Positions 46,789 through 55,609 of a stretch of 64,000 nt of DNA are shown piece after piece; the stretch's first letter is position 1; every line of letters starts with the position of its first letter. Where the stretch lies: positions 1,922,001-1,986,000 of the forward strand of contig NZ_CP019770.1 in the NCBI RefSeq assembly GCF_004328665.1, in the 5' to 3' direction. Origin of the DNA: Pseudoalteromonas sp. DL-6 (GTDB taxonomy: Bacteria; Pseudomonadota; Gammaproteobacteria; Enterobacterales; Alteromonadaceae). Position numbers and translations under genes: made by a program. The notes under the pieces are model-generated. The model was not told where the DNA came from and made no database searches. It was given only the letters and a program-made list of their open reading frames with translations.

Positions 46789-48435
46789 TTACTGCGTACG
46801 GTGTTGTTTGTAGTACGCCATTAAGCCCTGTGTTGAGCTGTCATGCTCATTAACCACGTTATCATCAGTTAATTCAGCTTCAATTTTAGATGCTAAGCCT
46901 TTACCAAGCTCCACGCCCCACTGATCAAATGAACATATTTGTAAAATAATACCGTGACAAAAAATCTTATGTTCATAAAGTGCAATTAATCGACCGACCG
47001 CTTTTGCATCAACCGTGTCTAATAATATAGACGTTGTTGGGCGGTTCCCTTGGTGAATTTTATGCTTAAGTAGCATTTCAATTTGTGCAGGCGTTTTGCC
47101 TTTAGCTGTTAGATCAGCCGTTATCTGCTGTGCATCAACCCCGTTCATTAGTGCTTCGGTTTGTGCAAAAAAATTCGATAATAAAATATCGTGATGCTTA
47201 TCTACGTTAACCTGCGGCTTTACAGAGCCAATAAAATCAGCAGGAACAATCACATTACCTTGGTGCAAACATTGATAAAACGCATGCTGACCGTTTATTC
47301 CTGTCATACCCCAAATAATAGGCACGGTAGTGTAAGGTACGGTTTGCCCATCAAAAGTGACGTGTTTACCGTTACTTTCCATTTCACCTTGTTGTAAATA
47401 CGCTGGCAACATATGCAGTGCCTGGTCGTATGGTAAAATAGCTTGCGAATCAAATCCTAAAAAGCTGGTATTCCAGATGCTAAGTAGCGCCATAAGCAAA
47501 GGAATATTTTGTTCAAGCGGCGCCGATTTAAAGTGCTCATCAACTTCAAATGCTCCCTCTAGAATGTCCTCAAACGCTTCAAACCCAGCATAAAGTGCAA
47601 TAGGTAAGCCAATGGCGCTCCAAAGAGAAAAACGACCACCAACCCAATCCCACATGGTAAATACGTTTTCGTCACTAATACCAAATGCAGCGGTTTTTTC
47701 TAAATTGGTGCTTACTGCAACAAAATGCTTTGCTATAGCGCTGTCATCTTTTGCACTATCTAAAAACCAATCAACCGCTGTTTTTGAGTTAGTCATGGTT
47801 TCTGAGGTAGTAAATGTCTTTGACGAAATTACAAACAACGTGGTTTCAGGGTTTACTTTATCTAGTACAGACGCAATTTGTACGCCATCTGCATTTGAAA
47901 CATAGTGAACGTTTAATGGCTTATCAACCACTGCTTTAAGTGCTTCTGTTGCCGTTTGTGGCCCTAAGTTTGAACCACCAACACCAATGCTAACCACATC
48001 TTTTACCGCTTTTCCGGTATAACCTAGCCATTGGCCACTACGCACTTTTTCAACAAAGGTCTTAATTTTGGCAAGTTCACTATCGACCGCTTCTGTAATA
48101 TTTTCGCCGTCAACAATAAGCGGTGTATGGGCGCGATTTCTAAGTGCGGTATGCAATACGGCACGGTCTTCGGTGATATTTATTTTCTCACCGGCAAACA
48201 TTTTTTCACGCCACGCTTCAATATCACACTCTTTAGCTAATGAGATTAATTGGGCAAATACGCTTTCGTCTATACGTTGTTTTGAATAATCAAACAATAC
48301 ACCAGGAATTTGAGTAGAGAATTGAGAAAAACGAGAATCGTCTTGTGCAAATAAAGTTTTCAGATGTGTTTGTGCCATCTTTTGTGCACTATTTTCTAGT
48401 GCTTGCCAACTTACTAACTCAGAACGGCTCGCCAT
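46789..48435 (-). CDS. pgi: Glucose-6-phosphate isomerase
   Basis: Interconverts glucose 6-phosphate and fructose 6-phosphate. 548 residues, like E. coli Pgi (549). Family signatures are GVGGSNLGPQ, VISSKTFTTSETM, WVGGRFSLWSAIGLP and the C-terminal DQWGVELGKGLA with the catalytic region. Immediately upstream of zwf-pgl, so the three genes control the glucose 6-phosphate branch point. A LacI-type palindrome lies upstream of its start. Confidence 0.97.
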   Translation of the reverse strand: MASRSELVSWQALENSAQKMAQTHLKTLFAQDDSRFSQFSTQIPGVLFDYSKQRIDESVFAQLISLAKECDIEAWREKMFAGEKINITEDRAVLHTALRNRAHTPLIVDGENITEAVDSELAKIKTFVEKVRSGQWLGYTGKAVKDVVSIGVGGSNLGPQTATEALKAVVDKPLNVHYVSNADGVQIASVLDKVNPETTLFVISSKTFTTSETMTNSKTAVDWFLDSAKDDSAIAKHFVAVSTNLEKTAAFGISDENVFTMWDWVGGRFSLWSAIGLPIALYAGFEAFEDILEGAFEVDEHFKSAPLEQNIPLLMALLSIWNTSFLGFDSQAILPYDQALHMLPAYLQQGEMESNGKHVTFDGQTVPYTTVPIIWGMTGINGQHAFYQCLHQGNVIVPADFIGSVKPQVNVDKHHDILLSNFFAQTEALMNGVDAQQITADLTAKGKTPAQIEMLLKHKIHQGNRPTTSILLDTVDAKAVGRLIALYEHKIFCHGIILQICSFDQWGVELGKGLASKIEAELTDDNVVNEHDSSTQGLMAYYKQHRTQ

Positions 48436-48468
48436 GTAAACATCCCCTAATTTATTAATCTATTGATT

Positions 48469-48480
48469 TAAAGCGCTTTA
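48469..48480. promoter_or_regulatory. Palindrome TAAAGCGCTTTA upstream of pgi
   Basis: A 12-bp perfect palindrome with central CG, 34 bases before the pgi start codon. It could be a LacI-family operator, but short AT-flanked palindromes occur by chance. The rest of 48436-48700 is AT-rich and empty of genes. Confidence 0.35.
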
Positions 48481-48701
48481 TTTAATTTTTTACGACGCAA
48501 AATAACCGAATTTTGTAAAAAGCAAAGCCCAATATTATAGCTTAAAAAGTCTAATTTGCGTTATTTTTATAAGCTTTGATGCAGATAATAGCGCAATTTT
48601 TTGCTTTTGACACCGGTATCATAAAATTAAAAATTGAAATTAACAACAGTTCAACCCCTCTGAACAATGAAGATTTTATTAATTTCTAATTGAAGCAGAC
48701 A

Positions 48702-48733
48702 AAAAAAAGACCGACACATGTCGGCCTTTTTCC
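48702..48733 (-). terminator. Terminator after the desulfurase fusion gene
   Basis: CCGACA/TGTCGG stem with a 2-base loop (48711-48724). The A8 run at its left reads as T8 on the minus strand. Confidence 0.85.
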
Positions 48734-48745
48734 TTTATTAGGGTA

Positions 48746-50998
48746 TCAGCCTGTCAATGCTAAACCACCTGATAAGTTAAAAACACTGCTATAACCAAGT
48801 TCAATTAAATTTGCTGCCGCAATTTTTGAACGGTTCCCACTTCGACACACCAGTATATATTTATTTTTTTTATCTAGTTGGTCTTGGGTAAGTGCATAGG
48901 CCATTCGACTTAAGGGGATATTTAAAGTTTTAGCCTCGGGAACATTGAGCAATGCACTTATATTGTTTGCGCCATGCTCATAAGGTTCTCGGGTATCAAT
49001 TAAATACACATTATCATGTAAGAGCATGTCCTTTGCTTGATTAAAGCTAAGCTGCGAAGTGTTTACCGCAGGCTTTGCATTAACATAGCCACAAAGCGAA
49101 TTTACTCGGGCCTGTTGTGAATCGGCTTGTTGTTTTTGCACGGCAAATTCAGCATGACTGATATCACCTTTAATAAGCGCTTTTAATAAAGGTGTTTGCT
49201 GCTGTTGCACAGCCCAATTCATGGCAAAACACTGTTGATAATCATGTCCAGAACACACCACACTTTGCGGATTAAGCTCTGCCGCTAACTGAGTCAGAGA
49301 GTGTGCCATCTGCATCGCATCTCCCCCATCAAGTACTGTATTACCAAGCCCTGCAGGTAAAATTAAATCACCACAAAAGCAGTACTGCACATCGCCATTA
49401 TTAGCGTTTAATAAATAACTCACGCTATCTTGGCTGTGCCCAGGCGTCGCTAACTTTTCAAGTACATGCTCGTTTAGTTGCAACTGTTCGCAGTTAATAG
49501 GCCAACCTAATTGATCAACTTCGCCAGCAACTAGGTTTGCATTCAGTGCACTGCGCATTAAATTAAGTGCACAGTGACGATCTTGGTGCTCATGCGTGTT
49601 TAAAATAGCAGTAATAGTTAAATTTTGCGTATTCACTATTTTTTCAAAGCGAGGGATCAGTTCAATAATCGGGTCAATAATAAATGCCTGTTGATCGTCA
49701 GCTACATACAACCAACTGCAAGCACCTTGATGTCTAAATTGGGTAAGACCCAAAGCACACACTTCTTGGGCCACAAGGCTGCTATCAGAAATAACCAAGC
49801 AATTTGCTTGTAATACCGTTTTGAGTGCGCGAATTTGCTCACATGCATAGTCTATTTGCGCCATAGTGGCGGCAGGTCCAAATGATAAACGAATCGCGTT
49901 TTCACTTTGCCATTTTGAGGCTCCCATCGCATCAAGTACAAAACTTTGGGTTGCCCCCGTGCTACAAGCTGAGCCACCGCTCACCCTGATACCGGCAGCA
50001 TCAAATAAATCAATAACTTCTTTACTGGTTAAATCATTAACTGCAAAGTTTAACGTTGTAGGCACAGAACAAGCAAAATCATGGTTAAAGGTAATAGAGC
50101 CGAAGGTATCAACCAAGGCATTATGCAGTTTATCGCGATACAAATTAAGTATATCTGTTGATTTAAAAGTATCGTCTTGTTTATCAAGCAGCAAACTAAA
50201 CAGCTTATTAAGCCCTGCAATACCGGGCAGGTTCTCTGTACCTGAGCGCATGCCACTTTCTTGGCCTCCACCAGCTATAAACGGCGTATATGGGCTACCT
50301 TGACGAATATACAATAAGCCGATGCCTTTAGGTGCATAGAGTTTATGCCCTGAAAATGGCGCATAATCGATACTTGTTTCACTTAGGTTAAGTTGTTGCT
50401 TGCCCAGTGCTTGTACGCAATCAACCATCCAAGTGACATCATTATTACGACTACGAATCACCCTCTCTATAGCACTTAAATCTTGATATACACCGGTTTC
50501 ATTATTAACAGCCATAGTACAAATCATTAGGGCGTTATCAATATGCTGAGCAATAAAGTCTAAATCTAAAATACCATTACGGTTAACCGGTATAGCAATA
50601 ATTTCAGCATTAATTTCAAGCACGGCATTCCAATGTTTTAATGTATTAGGCACCGCTTTATGCTCAGTTGCTCCATACAATAAAACCGGTTTAGATTTTG
50701 TGTGCTGTTTGGCATTAATTAGCGTTGATACGATAGCAGTTTGAATACCTTCAGTAGCACCCGAGGTGAATAAAATATCGCCTTGCTGCGCGCCAATAAC
50801 GCTGCGCGCTTTTTGCCTAGTTTGTTCTAATAAGTGCTTCGCTTGAATGCCTGTTATATGGGGGCTTGAGGGATTACCAAAGCAAATTTGCATCGCATGG
50901 CACACCACCTCTGCAATACATGGCAATACAGGTGTGGTCGCATTCGCATCGAGATAAACTTGATCATTGGGTTTATCTGGCAATAAAAAATCTGACAT
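48746..50998 (-). CDS. Cysteine desulfurase - MBL persulfide-dioxygenase-like - rhodanese fusion
   Basis: 750 residues with three sulfur-handling domains in one chain. Residues ~14-395 are a NifS/IscS-type PLP enzyme: VYLDANATTP, ATEHKAV, MAVNNETG, PLP Lys219 in SGHKLYAPKG and Cys345 in SGGSACSTGA. Residues ~405-600 are a metallo-beta-lactamase domain like persulfide dioxygenases: THEHQDRH (469-475), TPGHSQDSV (His521), CGD (Asp544), SGHDY (His585). Residues ~655-750 are a rhodanese with Cys718 in VCRSGNRS. Inference: sulfur taken from cysteine would be oxidised or transferred within the chain. No frameshift or internal stop. Upstream lie perM and a TusA-like gene. Confidence 0.9.
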   Translation of the reverse strand: MSDFLLPDKPNDQVYLDANATTPVLPCIAEVVCHAMQICFGNPSSPHITGIQAKHLLEQTRQKARSVIGAQQGDILFTSGATEGIQTAIVSTLINAKQHTKSKPVLLYGATEHKAVPNTLKHWNAVLEINAEIIAIPVNRNGILDLDFIAQHIDNALMICTMAVNNETGVYQDLSAIERVIRSRNNDVTWMVDCVQALGKQQLNLSETSIDYAPFSGHKLYAPKGIGLLYIRQGSPYTPFIAGGGQESGMRSGTENLPGIAGLNKLFSLLLDKQDDTFKSTDILNLYRDKLHNALVDTFGSITFNHDFACSVPTTLNFAVNDLTSKEVIDLFDAAGIRVSGGSACSTGATQSFVLDAMGASKWQSENAIRLSFGPAATMAQIDYACEQIRALKTVLQANCLVISDSSLVAQEVCALGLTQFRHQGACSWLYVADDQQAFIIDPIIELIPRFEKIVNTQNLTITAILNTHEHQDRHCALNLMRSALNANLVAGEVDQLGWPINCEQLQLNEHVLEKLATPGHSQDSVSYLLNANNGDVQYCFCGDLILPAGLGNTVLDGGDAMQMAHSLTQLAAELNPQSVVCSGHDYQQCFAMNWAVQQQQTPLLKALIKGDISHAEFAVQKQQADSQQARVNSLCGYVNAKPAVNTSQLSFNQAKDMLLHDNVYLIDTREPYEHGANNISALLNVPEAKTLNIPLSRMAYALTQDQLDKKNKYILVCRSGNRSKIAAANLIELGYSSVFNLSGGLALTG

Positions 50999-51106
50999 TA
51001 AAAACGCACCTTATTACTAAAAAATATATCTTATTCCCAATAATACATAGTTTTAATAGGAATGAATAATAATCTTTAGTTTTAAGGATGCGTTTACTAT
51101 GCTTTT

Positions 51107-52183
51107 TTAGTTATCGAGCTCTTGTGCGAGTTCTTCATGTGTGGATGACCACGCCTTGATCAGCGCTTTTACTAATGATGCTAACGGAATGGCAAAAAAC
51201 ACGCCCCAAAAGCCCCACAGCCCACCAAAAAATAACACGGCGACAATAATAAACACCGGATTTAAATCAACCGCTTCAGAGAACAACAAAGGAACCAACA
51301 CATTACCATCAAGCGCTTGAATAATGCCGTAAATAATTAAAATGGTCCAAAACTGTGTTTCTAAACCAAATTGAAACAGCGCCACCGCCGCCACAGGGAT
51401 AGTAACCAGCGCGGCGCCAACAAACGGAATAAGTACTGAAAAGCCAACTAATACACCTAACAGAGCCGCATAACGTAAGTCCAATACAGTAAAGGCAATA
51501 AAAGACACCGAGCCAATAATTAAAATTTCGAAAACTTTGCCACGAATATAATTCATTATTTGCTGATTCATTTCATGCCACACTTGCAAAATTAAGCGTC
51601 GTTGGCGCGGGATCAGTTTAGCAATGCTGGCACTGAGCTCTACTTTGTCTTTAAGCATAAAAAACACCAGTAGTGGTACTAAAATAAGATAAATCAACCA
51701 CGCAACAGCATCTTTTAATGAATTGAGCGATGCCGACAGCACCACTTGGCCAAATTCCAACACTTTGGTTTCTACCGTTACCACAATAGACTGCACTTGC
51801 TCCGCACTAATAAGGCTGGGGTATTTAGCTGGTAGGTCGAGTAAAAACGATTTACCTTGCTCTACCATATGCGGGGTTTCTTGTACTAAGTTACTACTTT
51901 GCTGCCAAAGCACCGGGCCTATAACTAGTATTAAAGTAAGCATAATACCAATAAATATAAGCATCACTATGCTAGTAGCGGTAAAGCGCTTTAAGCCAAA
52001 CCGCTCCAAGTGAACCACGGGCCAATCTAATAAATAAGCAATGATCAGTGCCACTAACACAGGCACAATTAATGGGCCAAAAAAGTACAACATGGCAACC
52101 AGTGCCAATAATAAAAAAAGTAAAGTAACTGAATTAGGATCAGAAAACTTTTTTTCATACCATGCTTTTACATATTCAAACAC
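51107..52183 (-). CDS. AI-2E/PerM-family membrane protein
   Basis: 358 residues with about seven or eight membrane segments. Family features are the N-terminal pair of helices ending VALIIAYLLDWPVV, the long amphipathic middle, PRQRRLILQVWHEMN, and the glycine-rich C-terminal part LVGFSVLIPFVGA and FFGGLWGFWGVFFAIPLASL. Members are called AI-2E transporters or PerM permeases; transport of a defined solute is unproven here. Its start overlaps the end of the TusA-like gene by 8 bases. The perM/bepA/arsC neighbourhood is also seen in E. coli. Confidence 0.88.
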   Translation of the reverse strand: MFEYVKAWYEKKFSDPNSVTLLFLLLALVAMLYFFGPLIVPVLVALIIAYLLDWPVVHLERFGLKRFTATSIVMLIFIGIMLTLILVIGPVLWQQSSNLVQETPHMVEQGKSFLLDLPAKYPSLISAEQVQSIVVTVETKVLEFGQVVLSASLNSLKDAVAWLIYLILVPLLVFFMLKDKVELSASIAKLIPRQRRLILQVWHEMNQQIMNYIRGKVFEILIIGSVSFIAFTVLDLRYAALLGVLVGFSVLIPFVGAALVTIPVAAVALFQFGLETQFWTILIIYGIIQALDGNVLVPLLFSEAVDLNPVFIIVAVLFFGGLWGFWGVFFAIPLASLVKALIKAWSSTHEELAQELDN

Positions 52184-52394
52184 GCAACGGCTCCACTAAT
52201 AACAACGATTGTTGTTTATTTAACTTGTAATAATACATTTTTTTTTGCAAATATCGTTCAATATCGTCTGTGTTTTGCTCGCTTGAGATATTAAAGGTAA
52301 TTGCTTGTCTTAACGATATTGCCTCACGCAGCCCTAATTTAAACTGAATAAATTGCTGTGGGCATTTATAAGCGCGCAAATCTAGCTCTAGCAT
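52176..52394 (-). CDS. TusA/SirA-like sulfur-carrier protein (degenerate CPxP)
   Basis: 72 residues. It begins LELDLRAYKCPQQFIQFK, aligning with the TusA start LDLRGLRCPxP. The sulfur-carrying Cys is kept (Cys10), but the second Pro of CPxP is Gln. The remainder has the two-layer pattern of the family but is poorly conserved (QKKMYYYKLNKQQ). It could be a sulfur carrier or a redox-independent relative. Overlaps the PerM-like gene, hence translational coupling. The desulfurase-rhodanese gene lies one gene further along the same strand. Confidence 0.72.
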   Translation of the reverse strand: MLELDLRAYKCPQQFIQFKLGLREAISLRQAITFNISSEQNTDDIERYLQKKMYYYKLNKQQSLLLVEPLRV

Positions 52395-52537
52395 ACTCGT
52401 TTCGCTACCTGTTCACATTAATAATAAGTCCTATACCTGGGCTAATTAAGATTAACCGCAGTTAAATTTAACTTTTTCTTAAAACAACCTCTGCAATGGT
52501 TTATCCTTATAGCATAGTTAGCTAAAAGGATACGTTA

Positions 52538-53182
52538 ATGTCTAATTCGCATAATAAAGCGCAATTGCCTAGCAATCCAACTCTCAAAGAAATTAATTGG
52601 TTTAAAAAACAAATTAATTGGGGGGAGCTGCCGCATTTTTATCACTTAGTAGCTTCGTCAGTAAGCGAGTGTGAAAGCATTTTTGATCATGGATTTGATA
52701 ATGCCATAAAGCGTATTACCGACAAGCGCAATTGGAACCTCAAGGCGTTAGGCATAGACCCTAATGAGCTTTTTGAGAAAGAGAGCAATAACAAGCCACG
52801 AATTTCATTGCATCAGGTATTTACAGAGCGCGGCTTTGAACTACAAGCGTTCCCTTTTTCTCATGATACTGCCATCGATAGATACGCACGACATGATGAG
52901 TCAATGGAGTTTATACTGTGGGATCCATTGACCATGAAAACCGTTATTCGCATTAATCAGTTACATAAATTTATTGGCTTTTACTTAGACCAAGGCGATG
53001 AAGCAGACAAAGCGCTTATATTACATTCCCATAAAGTGGTTCATAAGATTATTGCTTTTTTACAAACTCAATTGAACATTGTTAAGGTTGATGGGGTCTC
53101 AATTAAGGCGTTTTATCAACTATGTGAAAAGGACAGCCGTTTATACACAGATGATACAGCTAGTGCCCCTGATAAAAAATAA
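52538..53182 (+). CDS. Conserved hypothetical protein upstream of bepA
   Basis: 214 residues, soluble, no signal peptide or membrane segment. It starts with a polar stretch, then LKEINWFKKQINWGELPHFYHLVASS and FILWDPLTMKTVIRINQLHKFIGFYL. No enzyme motif or family is recognised. Begins a run of five closely spaced genes (bepA follows after 12 bases), so it should be expressed with the outer-membrane quality-control protease. Confidence 0.78.
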   Translation: MSNSHNKAQLPSNPTLKEINWFKKQINWGELPHFYHLVASSVSECESIFDHGFDNAIKRITDKRNWNLKALGIDPNELFEKESNNKPRISLHQVFTERGFELQAFPFSHDTAIDRYARHDESMEFILWDPLTMKTVIRINQLHKFIGFYLDQGDEADKALILHSHKVVHKIIAFLQTQLNIVKVDGVSIKAFYQLCEKDSRLYTDDTASAPDKK

Positions 53183-53194
53183 ACAAGGAATATA

Positions 53195-54652
53195 ATGCAG
53201 CTAAAATCAGCCTTTATCACTTTATGCAGTGCAGTGCTTACATTTAGCCTACTAATAAGTGAGCCGTTAAAGGCACAAACAAATCTTCAATTGCCCGACT
53301 TAGGCACGTCTGCACTGCAAGCTTTGCCGCTCGAAAAAGAAAAAGCAATTGGTGAAGTGATGATGATGCAGATCAGAGGCTCTTCGCCATTAATTAACGA
53401 TCCGGTGCTTGATGAATACCTAACAACTTTAGGCCGAAAGTTAGTTGCGAATGCCAATGATGTGCGCTTTGGTTTTTCATTTTTTTGGTTAAATAACCCC
53501 GAAATTAATGCCTTTGCATTTTATGGCGGTCATGTAGGTGTGCACACGGGCTTAATTGCTCAAGCCGATAACGAGAGTCAATTTGCCTCAGTGCTTGGTC
53601 ACGAAATTGCGCACGTTACACAGCGCCACCTTGCAAGGCGCATTCAGCAACAGCAAGACAATAGCGGTCTTACTATTGCCGGTATGATAGCCGGTATTTT
53701 AGCAGCCGTTGTAGCCCCAGATGCAGGCATGGCGATAATTTCAGCCAGCCAAACACAGTCGGCATTTAGCCAACTCACCCATAGCCGTTCGGCCGAACAA
53801 GAAGCCGATAGAATTGGTATGCAAACTCTTAATAATGCAGGATTTGATGCCCGAGCTTCCAGTGAATTTTTAACTAAACTTGCAGCGCAAATTCGCTATA
53901 AATATAAACCCCCGGCATTTCTACTGACTCACCCGCTGCCAGAAAGCCGCGTGTCGGATGTACGCTTGCGCGCCGAGCAATATCCAAAACGCCAGATAGG
54001 CTCAAGCCTTGATTTTAACTTAGCAAAAAGCCGTGTATTGGCACGTTACGATAACAAACCCGAAAACGCAGAGGCCTTATTTAGAAAGTTAATGCGCGAA
54101 AATACCTACAATAACGTAGCACTACAGTATGGTTTAGCGATTAGCTTAGTTGATCAAAAGAAAACGGATGAAGCACAGCCTATCCTGGATAAGTTATTGG
54201 CAAGCGATCCTAAAAACTTATTTTATATTGATACAAAAACAGACTTGCTAATTGCACAAAAAAAAGCAGCTGACGCAGTTAGTTACTTAAGCGAATTAAA
54301 CAACTATCGGCCAAACAACCAAGTAATCACTTTAAATTATGCAAACGCCGCGTTAGAAGCTGAGCAATATGAGTTAGCTGAAAACATACTAAAGTCGTTT
54401 TTATTAGAAAAACCAGATCACAGTTTAGGTAAACAGCTTTTAACCGACGCCTATAAAAAGCAAGAAAAGTTGGCCGCGTATCATGAAGCTAACGCCGATG
54501 TGTTATCGCAATATGGCGCATATTTAAAAGCCGCTGACGAAATACAAAAAGCGCTTAATTTTGTAGAGCCTAGTGAAAATGTAAAACAACAGCGTTTAAA
54601 AGCGTTACTCACACAATATCGGTTATTGCAAAAAGAGCTTGCAAGGCTTTAA
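53195..54652 (+). CDS. bepA: Periplasmic M48 metalloprotease BepA
   Basis: 485 residues, like E. coli BepA (487). Signal peptide to about residue 28, M48 peptidase domain with HEIAH at 136-140 and third zinc ligand Glu203 in SAEQEADRIG, and the HPLPESR segment that contributes the switch-type His. A C-terminal TPR region runs from ~270 to the end. BepA helps LptD and BAM assembly and removes stalled outer-membrane proteins. The window also encodes BamC. Confidence 0.94.
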   Translation: MQLKSAFITLCSAVLTFSLLISEPLKAQTNLQLPDLGTSALQALPLEKEKAIGEVMMMQIRGSSPLINDPVLDEYLTTLGRKLVANANDVRFGFSFFWLNNPEINAFAFYGGHVGVHTGLIAQADNESQFASVLGHEIAHVTQRHLARRIQQQQDNSGLTIAGMIAGILAAVVAPDAGMAIISASQTQSAFSQLTHSRSAEQEADRIGMQTLNNAGFDARASSEFLTKLAAQIRYKYKPPAFLLTHPLPESRVSDVRLRAEQYPKRQIGSSLDFNLAKSRVLARYDNKPENAEALFRKLMRENTYNNVALQYGLAISLVDQKKTDEAQPILDKLLASDPKNLFYIDTKTDLLIAQKKAADAVSYLSELNNYRPNNQVITLNYANAALEAEQYELAENILKSFLLEKPDHSLGKQLLTDAYKKQEKLAAYHEANADVLSQYGAYLKAADEIQKALNFVEPSENVKQQRLKALLTQYRLLQKELARL

Positions 54653-54707
54653 GTCTTTGCTGAGTTCACCTAAAATAGCCGCAATTTATACTTTGGATGC
54701 ACCTTTT

Positions 54708-55055
54708 ATGTCAGTTACTATTTACCACAATCCGCGTTGTTCAAAATCACGTGAAACACTTAACCTATTACAAAGTAAAAACATTGAACCAAGTGTTGTT
54801 GAATATTTAAAAACACCGCTTTCTCATGAGCAAATTAGTATCTTAGTTTCTCAACTGGGGTTTAATTCGGCACGCGATTTAATGCGCACCAAAGAAGAGC
54901 AATATAAAGCCCTTAATTTAAAAGACGAAAATGATGAGTCGGTTCTTATTACTGCCATGGTCGAAAACCCAAAATTAATTGAACGCCCCATTGTTGTTAA
55001 CAACAATAAAGCGGCCTTGGGTCGTCCGCCAGAAAACGTATTAAGCGTTCTATAA
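54708..55055 (+). CDS. ArsC/YfgD-family thioredoxin-fold protein
   Basis: About 115 residues. Starts MSVTIYHNPRCSKSRETL with the CSKS active-site Cys, then ERPIVVNNNKAALGRPPENV, the family C-terminal block. ArsC-type arsenate reductases use this Cys, but the E. coli neighbour YfgD, in the same place after bepA, has no proven arsenate role. The ATG at 54708 is chosen over an upstream in-frame start that would lengthen it by 23 atypical residues. Overlaps the WrbA-like gene by one base. Confidence 0.88.
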   Translation: MSVTIYHNPRCSKSRETLNLLQSKNIEPSVVEYLKTPLSHEQISILVSQLGFNSARDLMRTKEEQYKALNLKDENDESVLITAMVENPKLIERPIVVNNNKAALGRPPENVLSVL

Positions 55056-55609
55056 TGAGTACAACCATTGTGGTGCTGTACCACTCAAGCCATGGCTCTG
55101 TAGAAGCTATGGCGCATGAGATTGCAGAATCAATAGAGCAACAAGGCGCAACCGCCTTACTGCGTACGTTTGTGGCTAAAAACCCACATGACATTGTGAT
55201 AAATAAAGACGATTTAGTCGCTTGTGATGGGCTTGCATTTGGTACACCTACCCGCTTTGGCATGATGGCCGCACAAGCAAAGACATTCTGGGAAACCACC
55301 AGCGATCTTTGGCTTAAAGGTCAACTTATCGATAAACCTGCTTGTGTGTTCTCATCATCGAGTAGTATGCATGGGGGCAATGAAGCAACCCTACTTAACT
55401 TATCACTGCCGTTATTGCATCACGGGATGATGTTAATGGGGGTACCTTACGATGTACCAGAGTTACTTGGCACCGAGACAGGAGGCACACCTTACGGCGC
55501 TTCCCACGTAGCAGGCAGCAGTAACAGCTCTACCCTAAGTAAAGATGAAATTAAAATATGTCAAAGCGTAGGCAAACGCTTGACTCAAGTAGCGAGTAAA
55601 CTTAAATGA
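55055..55609 (+). CDS. WrbA-like flavodoxin-fold quinone reductase
   Basis: 184 residues. A flavodoxin fold with the FMN phosphate loop near the start (YHSSHGSVEAMAHEIA), FGTPTRFGMMAAQAKTFWE, FSSSSSMHGGNEATLL and TPYGASHVAG, all typical of NAD(P)H:quinone oxidoreductases of the WrbA group. Two-electron reduction of quinones is the family function. One-base overlap with the ArsC-like gene and ATGA overlap with the DUF2069 gene: tightly coupled operon. Confidence 0.9.
   Translation: MSTTIVVLYHSSHGSVEAMAHEIAESIEQQGATALLRTFVAKNPHDIVINKDDLVACDGLAFGTPTRFGMMAAQAKTFWETTSDLWLKGQLIDKPACVFSSSSSMHGGNEATLLNLSLPLLHHGMMLMGVPYDVPELLGTETGGTPYGASHVAGSSNSSTLSKDEIKICQSVGKRLTQVASKLK

Noticed and set aside
47739..47756. 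Third copy of the TGACA-N4-TGTCA operator inside pgi
   Set aside because: Only the right half (GCGCTGTCA) matches; the left half is poor and it lies inside coding sequence.
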